Assembly (NCBI RefSeq): GCF_003597395.2
Contig: NC_133770.1
Span: 88,158,743 to 88,222,742, forward strand
Length of the DNA: 64,000 bases
Direction of reading: 5' to 3'
DNA from: Chelonoidis abingdonii
Lineage: Eukaryota; Chordata; Testudines; Testudinidae
Below, one piece after another: positions 1-12,270 of the stretch (positions within the stretch are counted from its first letter, which is position 1; every line of letters starts with the position of its first letter). The translations under genes were made by a program, and so were the position numbers. The notes below the pieces were generated by a model. That model was not told the origin of the DNA. It saw nothing but the letters and a program-made list of their open reading frames with translations, and ran no database searches.

Positions 1-2369
1 GCCTATGCATACAGCTAGCTATTCCTACACATGCCATAATACAGCTCATTCTGGAGAAGTACAAATGAGTCTTAATACAGAAGTTGGGCCCCAAATCACA
101 ATGCTTTGATCTGCACTTGCCCAATATTTTTGAGAGTTTGGATTGAGGGTTTTGATTCAGGCCCAATCTCTATTTATCGTGTCATGTGAAATTGCCTTGA
201 GAATATTCGGGGGTTGGTGGGGGAGAGACAACAACAGTGAATTCTGGGCTGGGGAGTATCAAGAATTTGAAGTGGAAACATTTTTTAAAACTGCTAAAAA
301 GAGGCCCTATGCCAAGCTGAGTAACTCTTGATGAAACTGAATGGAGCGACAGTGCATAAAGAAGGTTGATGCTATTGATCATTTTAATTTTAGCTGGTGG
401 TTATAGTTAAACACATTAGCATCTCTTGGATCTTCCCCCCATCCGTCCTACTGAATTTGAAATTTCTCGATCAGTTTGTGATACATCCTTCCTTAGAGTA
501 GGGATTGTGCCTTTATTTAGGTTAGGAAAGTACCTTGCACATTGTGGATATTAATGAAAATATATCATAAAAACCAATATTACAAATGCATAATAAGCAC
601 AAAGGTAGAGGTGTATTTTTTATGATGAAGTAAGGACACTGGAACTATTGCCTTTTATAAACTGTCAAAATAAAACTGCAAAGGGAACTTAGGCAGACAG
701 GCAGTAGGTACCTAAACTGGATCTTGGCCAGAATACAGGTGCTAACATCTGTACTTTTGGTTTCTCAGTGTAGAATTGTACAGGATCACAAGTGCATACA
801 GATAGGTTTATTGTGTATAAATAGGGCGATGGCAGGAGGTGAGGAAGGAGTGTTTGCTTTAAATGAAATAATTTTAATCACCTTGGCTTGTGTTTTTAAT
901 TTATTTATTTTTTCCTGGTACAAGAGAACAAATCAGACTCTACCAGAAGAAACAGCCCTGCAGGGAAAGAAGGAAGTACAGCAAGAAACAGCAACCTCAC
1001 CAGCTCTGGGCGAGCAGAAATGCTGGCGCCGCCGCCTTGTGTGGCGATAACACGACCGCCGAGGAATAGTTTAAGGGCATCTCACCATAGACAATCAAAA
1101 CCCGGAGCTTACCAACTGGGACCGTACCCTGGAATGGGCAGGGGGCAGCCACATTAAAACATCTCATGTAGTTTTGTTTGGCTGTAGGTGTATTGTTTAT
1201 TTCCATTATATCAGGCATTCAAACAATTCTAGTCTTAAGAAATTATTGCACACTGATCGTTAAATGTTGGCCCTGTCTCCAAACAGCTTTATTTAATTAA
1301 TCAGGTAGCACATGAGGCAGTGATAGTACTGATAATTCTTATGTGGATGGTACCCATCCTCAGGGCCAATATCACCTGCATTGTGGGTACATCTTTTGGT
1401 GCCTGATATTTGCTAGTCTCTTGAAAGACTTTCATTTTGTAGACCTAGTAGGAGTTTTAACTTCTCCCCTAGTTATTTAAATCAAAATTCCCCTCCCCCA
1501 GAGCAGTTCAGTTCTGAAACAAAAAAAGAACAATGTCTTTCTAACTATAGAGAAGTCCATGGTAGGGAAAGAAGAATCTTGCAAAAGTCAGATTGGTGCA
1601 AGAGGGTGTCCTGTGTACAGTATTTCATCCAGTACAGTTTCTCCCCATCTTCCACCCCTTACTCCTCCTCTCCCTGCTCCACCCTCTACTCCTTTTGGTT
1701 TTTGCCCTTCCAGCTCTCTGCTCAATTTACACCCTATTTCCCACCACCGCTGTTCCCTGTCTGCTCCACTTTCACAGTCTCGTCACACTCTGTGCTTGCA
1801 ATTTGCAACTGCAAATGGGCAGGTTCACTTCTCGTGTGGAGGAAAAGCAGAGGTGGGCTAGCCCAAGATGTTTGGGAGACTGGAAGTGTCCTGGCCTGTT
1901 TCAAAAATAGCTTTATTTTTTGTTTAATCAGAAATGCCCGGGGCCATTTCAGGGTCAGCTAGACCATCATCCACCAGAACTAGAAGCTAGGAGTTCCCTA
2001 GATTTGGTGGTTGATATATCAGACCTTTCTGGGTCATCATCATCTACTTGCATGCTTGCTGTGCTGCCACTGGGCTTACAGAATCCCATCCCAGCCTACG
2101 ATTCAGGCAGTTTATGCAAAGAGGGCGCTCTGTGCATTGTTGTTTAAATCCTGTAGAAAGTAAGCCTATGTTTCTGAGTAACAACAGAATCCTCACTTTC
2201 TTGCTGCAAGTTTTACACTCGAATCAGCAGAGAGGCTCAGGCTTAAAGGCGTCCACCGGCACCCCCTTGTCCTGGCTCTGCTACTGCTCCTTAGCCCAGC
2301 CCAGAGACAACGAGTAACTCTTGATAGTGGGAAGGCAGGTGACCGCCTCATGTATTGCCTCTAGTCTGA
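1..2369. other. No gene recognised; anonymous AT-rich sequence
   Basis: Neither strand carries an ORF with a recognisable domain, and no splice-flanked conserved exon was seen. Short open frames occur (for example a 108-codon frame from 724) but they have low-complexity or frame-shadow composition. A pyrimidine-rich stretch lies at about 1,620-1,760. Nothing here could be tied to a named repeat family. Confidence 0.5.
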
Positions 2370-2430
2370 GGAACAGCAGCAGAGCCAGGACCACCAGTGC
2401 AGTGGCAAGAGAGTGCCTTGGGGAGCATCT
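2370..2430 (-). repeat. Fragment of the GC-rich repeat also found at 11.4 kb
   Basis: Read on the minus strand, this stretch matches about 11,430-11,500 closely: both contain GATGCTCCC(C)AAGGCACTC, then TTGCCACTGC, and then GGCTCTGCTGCTGTTCC. It is therefore a second, partial copy of an interspersed GC-rich unit. It overlaps the outer boundary of the long inverted repeat described next. The family is not one I can name. Confidence 0.55.
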
Positions 2431-5400
2431 TCTGGAAGTCTTGCTCCATGGGCAGGGACAGTCTCCTGATGGAATAGCAAATCCATTATTTTTCAGAAAT
2501 GCTGATTATCTAAGGCAAAGAGTCGCAAAAAGCAAGTGAGTAAGTTTTGCCATCCCCAAATACATCATGATGGCGGACAGATTACGGTCTCCCAACAGCA
2601 CTGTGTCTTTCTCTAGGAATTGGGAGGCTGCTTGCTGAAAATTGTATCTCTAACTTGCTCGATGCTTTTTGAAGCAAGTTGCTCTGATAGAGTGTTGATT
2701 AAAAATCTTCTCACCCCATTGTCACAACACCACCAATCGCAAAGCAGCATGGTGAGCCTTTCCTACTGCACAAAGTCTGCAGAGATACCCAATTAGCTAA
2801 GTGCAGAATAGAACCAAAAGAAAATGCCTGTTGCAGCTGCCACTGTGCTCTTTAGTCAGAAGAAGAAAGGCTCAATCATAAACATCTAAATCTCTCACAT
2901 ATGATCCAGTTAAGGATCAAACAAAATTGAATTCTGAACCTTATGGACCTAATTCTGTTTCCACCAAAGTCCACAGGAGGAATCGGTCACATTTTTCAAG
3001 GTGTATTTAGCAGACATGCAATCAGCCTACCTAATCTGAATTAGGATGTTTTAGGGGTGATTTGTTAGCCTGATTTTCAGTCCAAAACCTGAGTTCCTCT
3101 TGGGTATTATCAACTCTCAATACAGACGACCCACAAAGGGAAAAAGATGAATTAATGTCTCAATCCCCCTTTAGTAGAAGCCCCCTTTGACGTATAAGGA
3201 AGATTGAAAGATTGAGGACGGGATGGCGAGGGATGAATTTGGTTCACCGTTTTGAATAAGTGTTTTAGGTTGCCATAGGCTAGCAGACGCCACGCTGTCA
3301 ATGTTTAAAATGTGTGCAATACTTATGTCTCCCTTCTTGCAAAGCATAAAATAACTTCAAAATTAAAATCTTGTCCTTTCTGACCATCAAAGGAGATTGT
3401 TTAGTCCTCACCACAGGACTGAGACCTTTCCTCCAAAGCAATTCCAAAATATGGCATAGAAGTAACCTCCCACTTATTCTCCGATTATGCTTGTCTGCTT
3501 TGGAGAAGTGGGGTCTTCATATCACAGCACCAATCACAAATGTAATATCTATTGTATGCGTGTGCACACACACGGTAATGTGCATCTCATCCATATTTAA
3601 ACAAAATCCTTTATTTTGAGCCGAATATCTCATGTTAATGGTCAGAGAATTCACTTTGCTGAAATATGGGACAAAGTACACTAGATGATACTAAATGTTT
3701 GAATTCTCACTATGTGCAATTTTTATCATGAATAAAAAAAAATCACACAGACAAATGTCCCTGGAAAAATCAACTCTCCTCATACGTGTCACACAGTTGC
3801 CCTTTTATTTCCTTGGAATGCGAGTGGTCACTCTAGTTCAGCTAGGAAACAAGCATTTTCTGCAGTGCAACCCCCACCCCACTGCATTCAGAGGTTTGGT
3901 AGTTCAATAGACTGATTAAAGGAAGGCTGGAAGCAAGGGACAAGGAGGAGAAAAATGCCAACAAATGTTGATGTTTTTTTGTTTTTCCAAAGTCCTTTCT
4001 GAATTCAGCATTGAGAGCTGTTGGCAAAAGTGAACATGCAAAATTCAAATGCTGAAAGTTTTCCTAATTGGTTGGGAAAGTGAGATGCAGTGGGAGCTAT
4101 CTGGACACAGACCACTGAGCTTTTTTTCCTGCATAGAGTGAGCTTCAGAGGAGGCTTGGGATGGATTTGCTTTTTCAACAAAATACCAAGGCAGGGGGAA
4201 GGAATCAGTGTTGGATTCTTAGTCAAGCATTTGTTGCCATCACTAAGAATATAAAAATGGGGACTAATCCAAATTCTGCAGAAGGATCTAATTATTTATT
4301 GTTTAACCTCCAAGTGGCATTTGCCTAAATGGCAAGTAGATGTAAAAATAAATTATTTTTTGTTCAATAAACTTGGTTATTTTTAAAAGGCCTTTCCAAA
4401 TGGGGAGATGAAATAAATGGCCCAGTTTAGAATCAGATTAAGAGACTGCTTGCGTTGCTGCAGTCACTGAACAGCTAATGCATCTCGTACAACCTTGAGG
4501 CTCTGAGCTAAAGATATTGATCAATTAGTGATCGGCAAACCTCAAAAAATTAATTAGTTAATGTGAATCAGGTGCTTTGAAAATGATGAAATGCTTTGTA
4601 ACTGCTCTTATTAAAAGGGTTAGTGGCCTGACTCAGAAAAGCACTCAGACATTGGGATGGTTATTCAGACCTTAGCTGAAGTGCTCCTCTAAACCACTCA
4701 GGTCTGCAGAACTGGGCTGAACACTCAGGAGTTCAAGCCTTCTCTTAATATGTCATATTTCCAGCGCTTGGAGAAAAGTGCCGCGGGAAGGAATTTGCCT
4801 GAACCTTAGAAAAAAGAAAAAAAAAATTTCTCCATTTACTTAAGTGGGCTTTAAATCAAGACCCTGGTGTCCATGCCACTTCCTTTCCTTATCAAGATTT
4901 CCCCATGGTGAGCTAGCTGGTCACAAAATCTTTGAGCTTGAGACCACCCTTGTTCAGCTGAATCTGCATTGGGATGAACATGCTATCACATTCTAGAGAG
5001 CAACATGCCGCTTTTCGGTGGGAGAGAGAGATGAGCTGCTTTGCTTACTAAGAGAAAAATGTATTTCTGCCTGGGTGAGAAACTGCCCCAATAAAATGGA
5101 ACTCACTGCTGGCAGTGTAAGTGGAAGATCAGGAGGAGGAGGAGGAGGAGAAAATAAATGTACTCAAGTGAGACACACAGACAGAATATATGAGGGCGTG
5201 CACAAGAGCGACTCCAATCTTGCTGGCACAGTATTTGTCCTGTGGACTACAATAAATCAAATGGAGTCTTATGCTCTGCTACCACTGATGCAGGTCAAAC
5301 TTAGACCTTCACAGTCAACTTCACTGAATTTCTAGACTCTGTCCCTTCAGAGCAACTCTATTCCTTCTGAGTAGTGACTGGCATGAGAAAGAGCAGTCAA

Positions 5401-5905
5401 TGGGTGGTTGAAACAGTGCTTGAAAGAGTGCTAGCATCCATGGCTTTGATTCATGCTGCATTCCCCGGGCAGAGCATCCTGCAATGCTGGCTGGTCTCTG
5501 GACTGAAAGCTTCAGGAAATTCTCTCTAACTATGTCCACCTTTTCTTTTGTCCCTGGTTTATATATTACCCCGTTTTCATCTACAGGCCCCGACTCGTTA
5601 TTCCACATTTGTATATATCATAAGCCTCTTTCCCAAATCTGGACCTTAGCGTCCAAAATGTGGGTGCCTAGCATGAACCTCCAAGCTTAATTACCAGCTT
5701 GGATCTTATCTCGCTGCCACCAGACAGGAATTACAGCACCTGCCTCACTCTGGTCTCCCCAAAACCTTCCCTGGGGGACCCCAAGACTCAGATGCCCTGA
5801 GTCTTACCACAAAGGGAAATAACCCTCCTCCCCTTGTCTTCTCTTTACTTCCTCCCCAGGCTTCCCCTCTGTGGGTTATGCTGGAAGATTACTATACTTA
5901 AACTC
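2402..5905 (+). repeat. Left arm of a 7.3-kb inverted repeat
   Basis: The sequence from about 2,402 to 5,905 recurs in reverse complement from about 9,682 down to 6,065. Anchor pairs seen directly: the run near 2,520 (AGTCGCAAAAAGCA) with 9,545-9,560; the segment at 4,442-4,500 with 7,620-7,681; CTAGCATCCATGG at 5,431 with its complement at 6,551; and the block at 5,690-5,730 with 6,230-6,285. The arms differ by very many one-base insertions and deletions plus bursts of mismatch. No coding exon was recognised. A duplicated locus or a long-read hairpin artefact would both give this pattern; the indel-dominated difference favours the artefact. Confidence 0.85.
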
Positions 5906-5912
5906 CTTGAAT

Positions 5913-5937
5913 NNNNNNNNNNNNNNNNNNNNNNNNN
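5913..5937. other. Assembly gap of exactly 25 N
   Basis: Twenty-five undetermined bases sit almost exactly at the centre of the inverted repeat. A fixed 25-N spacer is a placeholder length used by some long-read gap-filling software, so this is probably not a measured gap size (inference). Confidence 0.95.
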
Positions 5938-6064
5938 AACCGGGACATTGGTGGGAGGGGGAAAGAGAGAGAATCATTTCTTGTTTCCTTGTAATTTGGG
6001 GGTTTGTCTCTTTGTGGAAATAGAGAGTATATGCTCTTGTATTGTGATGTAAAGAGATTGCATC

Positions 6065-9000
6065 AATACTCTCAGGTTTAATGCCCAGTAGAGGAAAGTC
6101 TGGGTGGGAGAGGGAGGTGGAAGGGAAGTGGGTATGTGTTCCTTCCGCAGTAAGACTCGAGCTGCTGGGTTCTTGGGTCCTCCTAGGGAAAGTTGGGGGC
6201 CAGAGGTGAGCAAGTGCTGTAAATTCTCAGGGGCTGTTCTGGTTGGCAGCGAGATAAAGAATTCCAAGCGTGTAATTAAAGCTTGGAGGTTCCCAATGCT
6301 AAGGCACCGCACAATTTTGACGCTTAAGGGCCAGATTTGAAGAGGCCTTATGATATATACAAATGTTGGGAATAACGAGTCCGGGGCCCTGGTAGAGGGT
6401 GAAAACGGGGTAAAGTATATAAACAGGGAAAAAGAAAAGGTGACCATAGTTAGAGAGAATTTCCTGAAGCCTTTTCAGTCCAGGGGGAGGGGACCAGGGC
6501 CGGGGAGCTTGCAGGAATGCTCTGCCCGGGAATGCAGCCAATGATCAAAGCCATGGATGCTAGCACTCTTCCTTCAAGCCACACCACCTCCGCCTCTTCA
6601 ACCCCCAATTGCACCCGGCTCTCCTTTCTCCATCGCCCACAGTCCCCCCACTGGGGGACGTGCAGGAGAGGGGGAAGGAGAGGTTGCGGGGTGTGGAGAG
6701 GGGAGAACAGAGTGCTAGAAATTCAGGGGGTGGAGGGTTGGACTGTGAAAAGTCATAAGTTATTTGACCTGATCAGTAAGGTAAGCAGAGCAATAAGACC
6801 TCCATTTGAATTTTAATTGTAGTCCAACAGGACCAATACGTGCACAGCAAGATTGGAGGTCCGCTCTTGTGCATCGCCCTATATATATCTGTCTGTGATA
6901 GATTCACACTGAGTACATTTATTTTTCCCTCCTCCTCCTTCCTGAATCTTCCATCTTACACTGCCAGCAGGGAGTTCCATTTTAATTGGGGCAAGTTTCC
7001 TCACCCCCCCATGCATGTAATTATTCAATTTTTCCTCGTTTAGTAAGCAAAGCGCTCCATCTCTCTTCTCCCACGACAGCGCAATTATTTGCTCCTAGAA
7101 GTGATAGCGATGTTGATCTATAAGACCCAATGCAGAATTCAAACGCACTGCAACAAGGGTAGTCTGTCTAGACTTCTTACGAAGAGTATTTTAGTGACCA
7201 CTAGCTACCATGGGGAAAATCTTGATAAGAGAAAGGAAGTGGCATGACAAACCGAGGGCTTGTATTAAAGCCCAACAAATTAAATATGGAGAAAAGTTTT
7301 TTTTCTTCTTTTTCTAAAGGTCTTCACGCAAGCAAAGTCCTTCCCGCTGGCCCGCAACTTTTGTCTCCAACGCTGTTAAATATGACAATATAAGAGAAGG
7401 CTGAACCTGAGTGTCAGCCCAGTCTGACAGACCTGAGTGGTTTTAGAGGAGCACTCAAGCTGAAGTCGAATAACCACCCATGTCGAGTCTTTTTCTGAGC
7501 AGGCCACTACAACCCTTTTAATAAGAGCAGTACAAAGCATTCTCATTTTCTAAAGCACTATTCACATTAATAATTCTTTAGTTGGCGAATCTACTACTGA
7601 TCAATATCTTTAACTCAGAAGCCTCAAGGTTCGACGAATGCATTAGCTTTCAGTGACTGCTATAACGCAAGCAGTCTCTTAATCTGATTCTAAACTGCCA
7701 TTGTAGTCAACTCCCATTGTGAAGGCCTTTTAAAAATAACCAATTATTGAACAACAATAATTTATTTACATCACCTTGCCACTTAGGGAAGAGTCCACTT
7801 GGAGGTATAATACAATAATAACATTACGATCCTCTACGACAGACATTGGATATTAATGTAGCGCCAATTTTAATATCTAGAGCAAACAAATGACTTGACT
7901 AAGAATCCAACACTGATCTGCCTCGCCTAGCGTATTTAGTTGAAAAAGCAAACCATCCAAGCCTCCCGTGAAGCGTCACCTAACCAGGAAAAAAGCTCAG
8001 GGTCTGGTGATTGCCAGATACTCCCACTGCATCATCACTATCCCAACCATAGCAAACGTGTCAGCTTGATTGCATTTTCATTTGCACAACAAGCCTGCGT
8101 CAATGCTGAATGTCAGAAAGGACTTTGGAAAAACAAAAAAACATCAACATTGTTGGCAAATTTTCCTCGACTCTGCTTGCCCTGTCTCCAGCCTCACCTT
8201 AATCAGTACTATGAAACTAACCAAAACCTCTTGGAATGCAGTGGGTGGGGGTTTCCTCTATGAATAATGCCATTGTTTCCTAGCTGGAAACTAAGTGACC
8301 AGCTGCATTCCAATGGAAATAAAAGGGCAAACGGTGACACTAGAGGAGGTGATTTTCCAAGGGACATTTGGGTCTGTGTGATTTATTAGTCAATGATAAA
8401 AAATTGCACAAGTGAAATTCAAAACATTTAGTATCTATCTATATGTGACTGTTCCTATATTTCAGCAAAGTGAATTCTCTGACCACATAACATGAGAATA
8501 TCGGCCAAATCAAGATTTTGTTTAATATGAGAGAGATGCAACATATCCAGGGTGTTGGCAACACGCATAACAATAGATAACATTGTGATTGGTGCTAGGA
8601 ATGGAGAACCCATCCTCCCAAAGCAAACAAGCATAATCGGCAGGAAAGTGGAGTTACTTCTACGCAATTTGAATGTTGGAGGAAAGTTCAGTCCCTGTGT
8701 GTAGGACAAAACAAGCTCCTTGATGTCAAAGGAACAAGATTTTTAATTTGAAGTTTATTTTATGCTTTGCAAAACGGGAGACATAATATTGCACACATTT
8801 TAACATGTGACAGCGTGCGTCTGCTACCAGTGGGTCAACCTAAAAACTATATCCAAAACGTGGAACCAAATCATACCTCGCCATCCCTCCTCATGTCTTT
8901 CAATCTCCTTATACGTCAAAGGGCTTTCATACTAAGGCGGGATGAACTTAATTCATCTTTTTCCCTGTGGTGCTGTCCATTTGAGGTATGATAATACCCA

Positions 9001-9682
9001 AGAGGAACTCAGGTTGGACGAAAATCGGCTAACAATCACCGCCCTAAAAACATCCTAATGCAGATTAGGAGGCGATTGCATGTCTGCTAAATACACACCT
9101 GAAAAAATGTGACCGATTCCTCTTGACTGGTGGAAACAGGAATTAGGTCCATAAGGTCGAAGAATTCAAAATTGTTTTGATCTTAACTGGATCATATGTA
9201 GAGTTTAGATGTTATGAAGAAGCCTTTTCCTCTCGACTAAAGGAAGGCACAGTGGGCAGCTGCAACAGCATTTCTTTGGTGTTTACTTCTCACTTAGCTA
9301 ATTGGTTATCTCTGCAGACCTTGTGCATTAGAAAGGCTCAACCATGCCGCTTTGCATTGTGGTGTGTACAAGGGGTGAGAAGATTTTAATCAACACTGCA
9401 TCAGAGCAACTGCTTCACAAAAGATCGAGCAATTAAGATACAATTTTCAGCAAGCACCTCCCAATTCCGAAGAAAGACACAGTCTTGAGGAGACCGTATC
9501 TGTCCCCACATGATGTATATGGGGATGCAAAACTTACTCAACTGCTTTTTGCGACTTCCCTTGCCTATGTAATCAAGCATTCTGAAAAAATAATGGATTT
9601 AGGCCTATCAAATCAAGGGGGAAGGACTGAGTCCCTGCCATGGAGCAAGACTTCCAGAAAGATGTCCAGGCATCTCTCTTGC
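6065..9682 (-). repeat. Right arm of the 7.3-kb inverted repeat
   Basis: This is the reverse-complement partner of 2,402-5,905. It is slightly longer overall. The main excess is a GC-rich block near 6,590-6,720, including a hairpin-like CCCCCCACTGGGGG, where the left arm has a shorter and different sequence. Homology ends at about 9,682 (CTTGCCA), after which the sequence is unrelated to the region left of 2,402. The open frames inside it, such as a 157-codon minus frame at 5,974-6,447, look incidental. Confidence 0.85.
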
Positions 9683-9769
9683 CAAAGAAAAAGTTAGCAG
9701 AATTGCAGCTGAGTGCCCCAGTTGGAAGTACTAGAATCTTCCACCTTTAATTAAGAATAAAAAAGGGGG

Positions 9770-10392
9770 GGGGCGCCGCTTGGGGCTTGGGGGGGTAATA
9801 GCTCCTCTCTAGACGTGTAAATGGCTGAAATACAACAAAGCGGGCAGACGTGAGTTTGAGGTGCTGCAGAGCTTATCCTCCGTAGATCTAACACAAAGAG
9901 AATTCCCTCCCCTTGTTCCTTAGCCTACCCAGAGAGAAAAACTCAACCAAGTCTTAAAAAGAAAACTTTATATAAAAAGAAAGAAAAAAAGACCTCAAAA
10001 TTTCTCTGTATCAAGATGACAATAATACAGGATCAATTGCTCAAAAGAAAAAAAATGAATAAACAGTCTGATTCAAAAAGATATCCAATTTGAAACATTC
10101 CAGCAAGTTACAGACATGTAAATACAACCAAAACAACATAAAAGCCTATATTGTTTTTCTACCTGTACTTACAATTTGAAACAGAAGATTAGAGATAGAA
10201 AGAACCTTCTCATAGCTGAGAGACAGACAAAAGACTCTGACCCAAGACAAAGACGACCCACAAATTCCCTCCCTTAAGCTTTTTAAAAAATCCAGTTTCC
10301 TGATTGGTCCTCTTGTCAGGTCTTTGGTTCCCTTTGTTAACCCTTTACAGGTAAAAGAAACATTAACCCTTAAATATATACTGTCATAAATA
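9770..10392 (-). mobile_element. LTR-like interspersed repeat, probable solo LTR of an endogenous retroelement
   Basis: The minus strand reads as a typical LTR: a promoter-like upstream part containing GGACCAATCAGG (a CCAAT-type box), an AT-rich stretch, and a downstream T-rich and CT-rich part ending in a purine/pyrimidine mix. The CTGTCATAAA junction near 10,381 looks like one terminus. No gag, pol or env frame is attached. I recognise the unit as resembling a repeated LTR of turtle genomes, but I could not fix both ends or see a target duplication. Confidence 0.45.
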
Positions 10393-11199
10393 GATAGCTA
10401 ACAACATTCACTATTTCTTAGTCAAAAGGCAGAGCCACATGACTCAAGTTTTTCTAGATCACACTCTAATCTCTGCTATTCAGCCTCTTCCAATAATGTG
10501 GTCTGAAATATTTAAATTAAACAGATGTACTGTAAATAAAACATGTCAACCCAACCTTATGCCCTATAATGCCCTAATATCTGTAGGGTTTTATTTGTTT
10601 ACAGATCTCCTCTTACCCCCATTAGTTTTCAGTCTCACAAACCAACTTTCTCCCTACTCTTCTTTCTGCCAATTAGAATAAGATGAAATGGTGGTGAAGG
10701 TTTCCTCTAAAACTTTTGTGCTGCCCACTGTGTGCAGTCACATTATGCATCACTTGTAGCCAAGATTCCCCATAAGATGATATGCCATGTTCAGCCAAAA
10801 AAAAAAAAAAAAAAATGGTTTGCATTAGGTCTCATGCAGAGAGGTTGTTGTAGGTAGCATGATCTGACTCCACCAAAATAAGAGATTGGGTCCAGTACAT
10901 GGAAGAAACTGCTTCTTTTGAGGTGCTGATCCAGCACCTGAACAATGATCTGACACATTTCAGAAACTTCTGGAAATATTTTATGTGAGTGGACAAACAC
11001 AAATTGGGGAAGGTAATGATCAGTTAGAGAAGAAGAAAAGGAAAAAATACTCTTCTTTCTTTAGCTCATTTAAACTTTCTCCCTCAATCCCTTCTTGGGC
11101 TCAAATGTGTTTAATTTCATACACATCTAGATCTTTATTTATGAAAGTGTCTACGTGTGTGTGGGTGCACATATGTAATATATATATATCACACATATG
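10393..11199. other. No gene recognised
   Basis: AT-rich sequence with an A-tract at about 10,797-10,816 and a short alternating TA/CA stretch near 11,180-11,195. No exon or named repeat was identified. Confidence 0.5.
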
Positions 11200-11680
11200 C
11201 CCCTGGCTTTCTGCGCTGTGGGAGCCGGAGTGCTGGTTGGCTGCCCGGCAGGCCTCCCTACCCTGTGCCCTGAACCAGGCCGCCTCTGCATGATCGGGCA
11301 CTCTTCAAGCAGGGCTCGTGGCACAGCTCTGAACTGTGCCCCGTCACGCTCTTGCCTCTTCCCTGAAGGAGCCTGTCACCAACTGGCAAGGCTCCCTGGA
11401 GCTGGCCCCTGCCAACGGAGCCTGGCTGCCATGAGATGCTCCCAAGGCACTCAATTGCCACTGCCCTGGTGCTCATGGCTCTGCTGCTGTTCCACAGCAG
11501 CAACGAGTGCCTCATGGAAAAGGCAAGAGCACATCAGGGTCGCAGCTCAGAGCTGTGCCAACCACCCTGCCTGAGGGGTACCCTGCCCTGCAGAGGTGGC
11601 CTGGATCAGGGAGCAAAACAGGGAGGGCTGCTGGGAAGCCAGCCAGCACCCCAGCTCCCACAGTGCAGAGTCAGGGGCCT
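11200..11680. repeat. GC-rich foldback repeat with about 160-bp inverted arms
   Basis: The first arm (about 11,200-11,360) and the second arm (about 11,510-11,680) are reverse complements at roughly four bases in five. Shared blocks include GTGGGAGC followed by GTGCTGG, AGGCC(A/G)CCTCTGCA, GGCACAGCTCTGA, and GCTCTTGCC. The spacer carries the block also found at 2,370-2,430. The island is much richer in GC than its surroundings and opens long frames in several phases at once, which is expected for a GC-rich foldback and is not evidence of a gene. Most likely a non-autonomous DNA element. Confidence 0.65.
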
Positions 11681-12179
11681 GAGTGGGCTGAGCAGAACCC
11701 ATCAGCTTTAGATGCCCTGGCTCCTGGCAAGAGGCAATTGTTTTCAAACTGTGGGGAGTGGCCTAAAGCCTCTGTGCTTAATGGAGACAGAAATCTCTTC
11801 ATCATTACATTCAAGGGGCCCTAAAGAATTATTTTTCTATTTTTATAAAACAGTTTATATTTTACTTGTATACAAGCTGTAACCCTAGATGCTTTACAGC
11901 GTTAAATACAAGCCAGTAGATGAGAGACCTCAGAAATTACTGAAAATAAAGGTGTCATGATTACAAAAGCCCTAATGCTGAGGTCTGGTGAGGAAATTGA
12001 AAAGGAGCAATTGAAGGATGGGGTTAGCAAGGGGAAACTGATTATGGATGACAGGAAGGCAAGAGATTTAGGTATTAAAAACTACAGGTTAAAAAGGTAA
12101 TCACTGGGAATGAAGAGAGAGAGTCACTTTTCATCTAGTCAAGCAGCAGCAAGTGTGACCAGCTTGCAAACTCTTTCTG

Positions 12180-12270
12180 TATATGTTTGTAAGGGCCTGG
12201 CACAATGGGACCTCAATCCCTGTTTGGAGCCTTATGCATTATTATAATGAGTTATTATTAATAATGAAAT
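12180..12270 (+). repeat. Old LINE 3' end (L3/CR1-like)
   Basis: It contains GGGCCTGGCACAATGGGACCTCAATCC followed by a TTATTAATAATGA tail when read in short blocks: GGCCTGGCACAATGGG, then ACCTCAATCC, then an ATTATTAATAAT tail. The same order recurs at 14,250-14,345 and 42,785-42,885. The family name is inferred from memory of vertebrate L3-type ends. Confidence 0.5.

Noticed and set aside
5974..6447. A 157-codon minus-strand open frame
   Set aside because: It sits in the right arm of the inverted repeat. The homologous left arm does not keep the frame, and no domain is visible.
11101..11824. Several overlapping frames with signal-peptide-like starts
   Set aside because: They occupy both strands of a GC-rich foldback repeat; hydrophobic runs come from CTG/GCT-rich repeat sequence.
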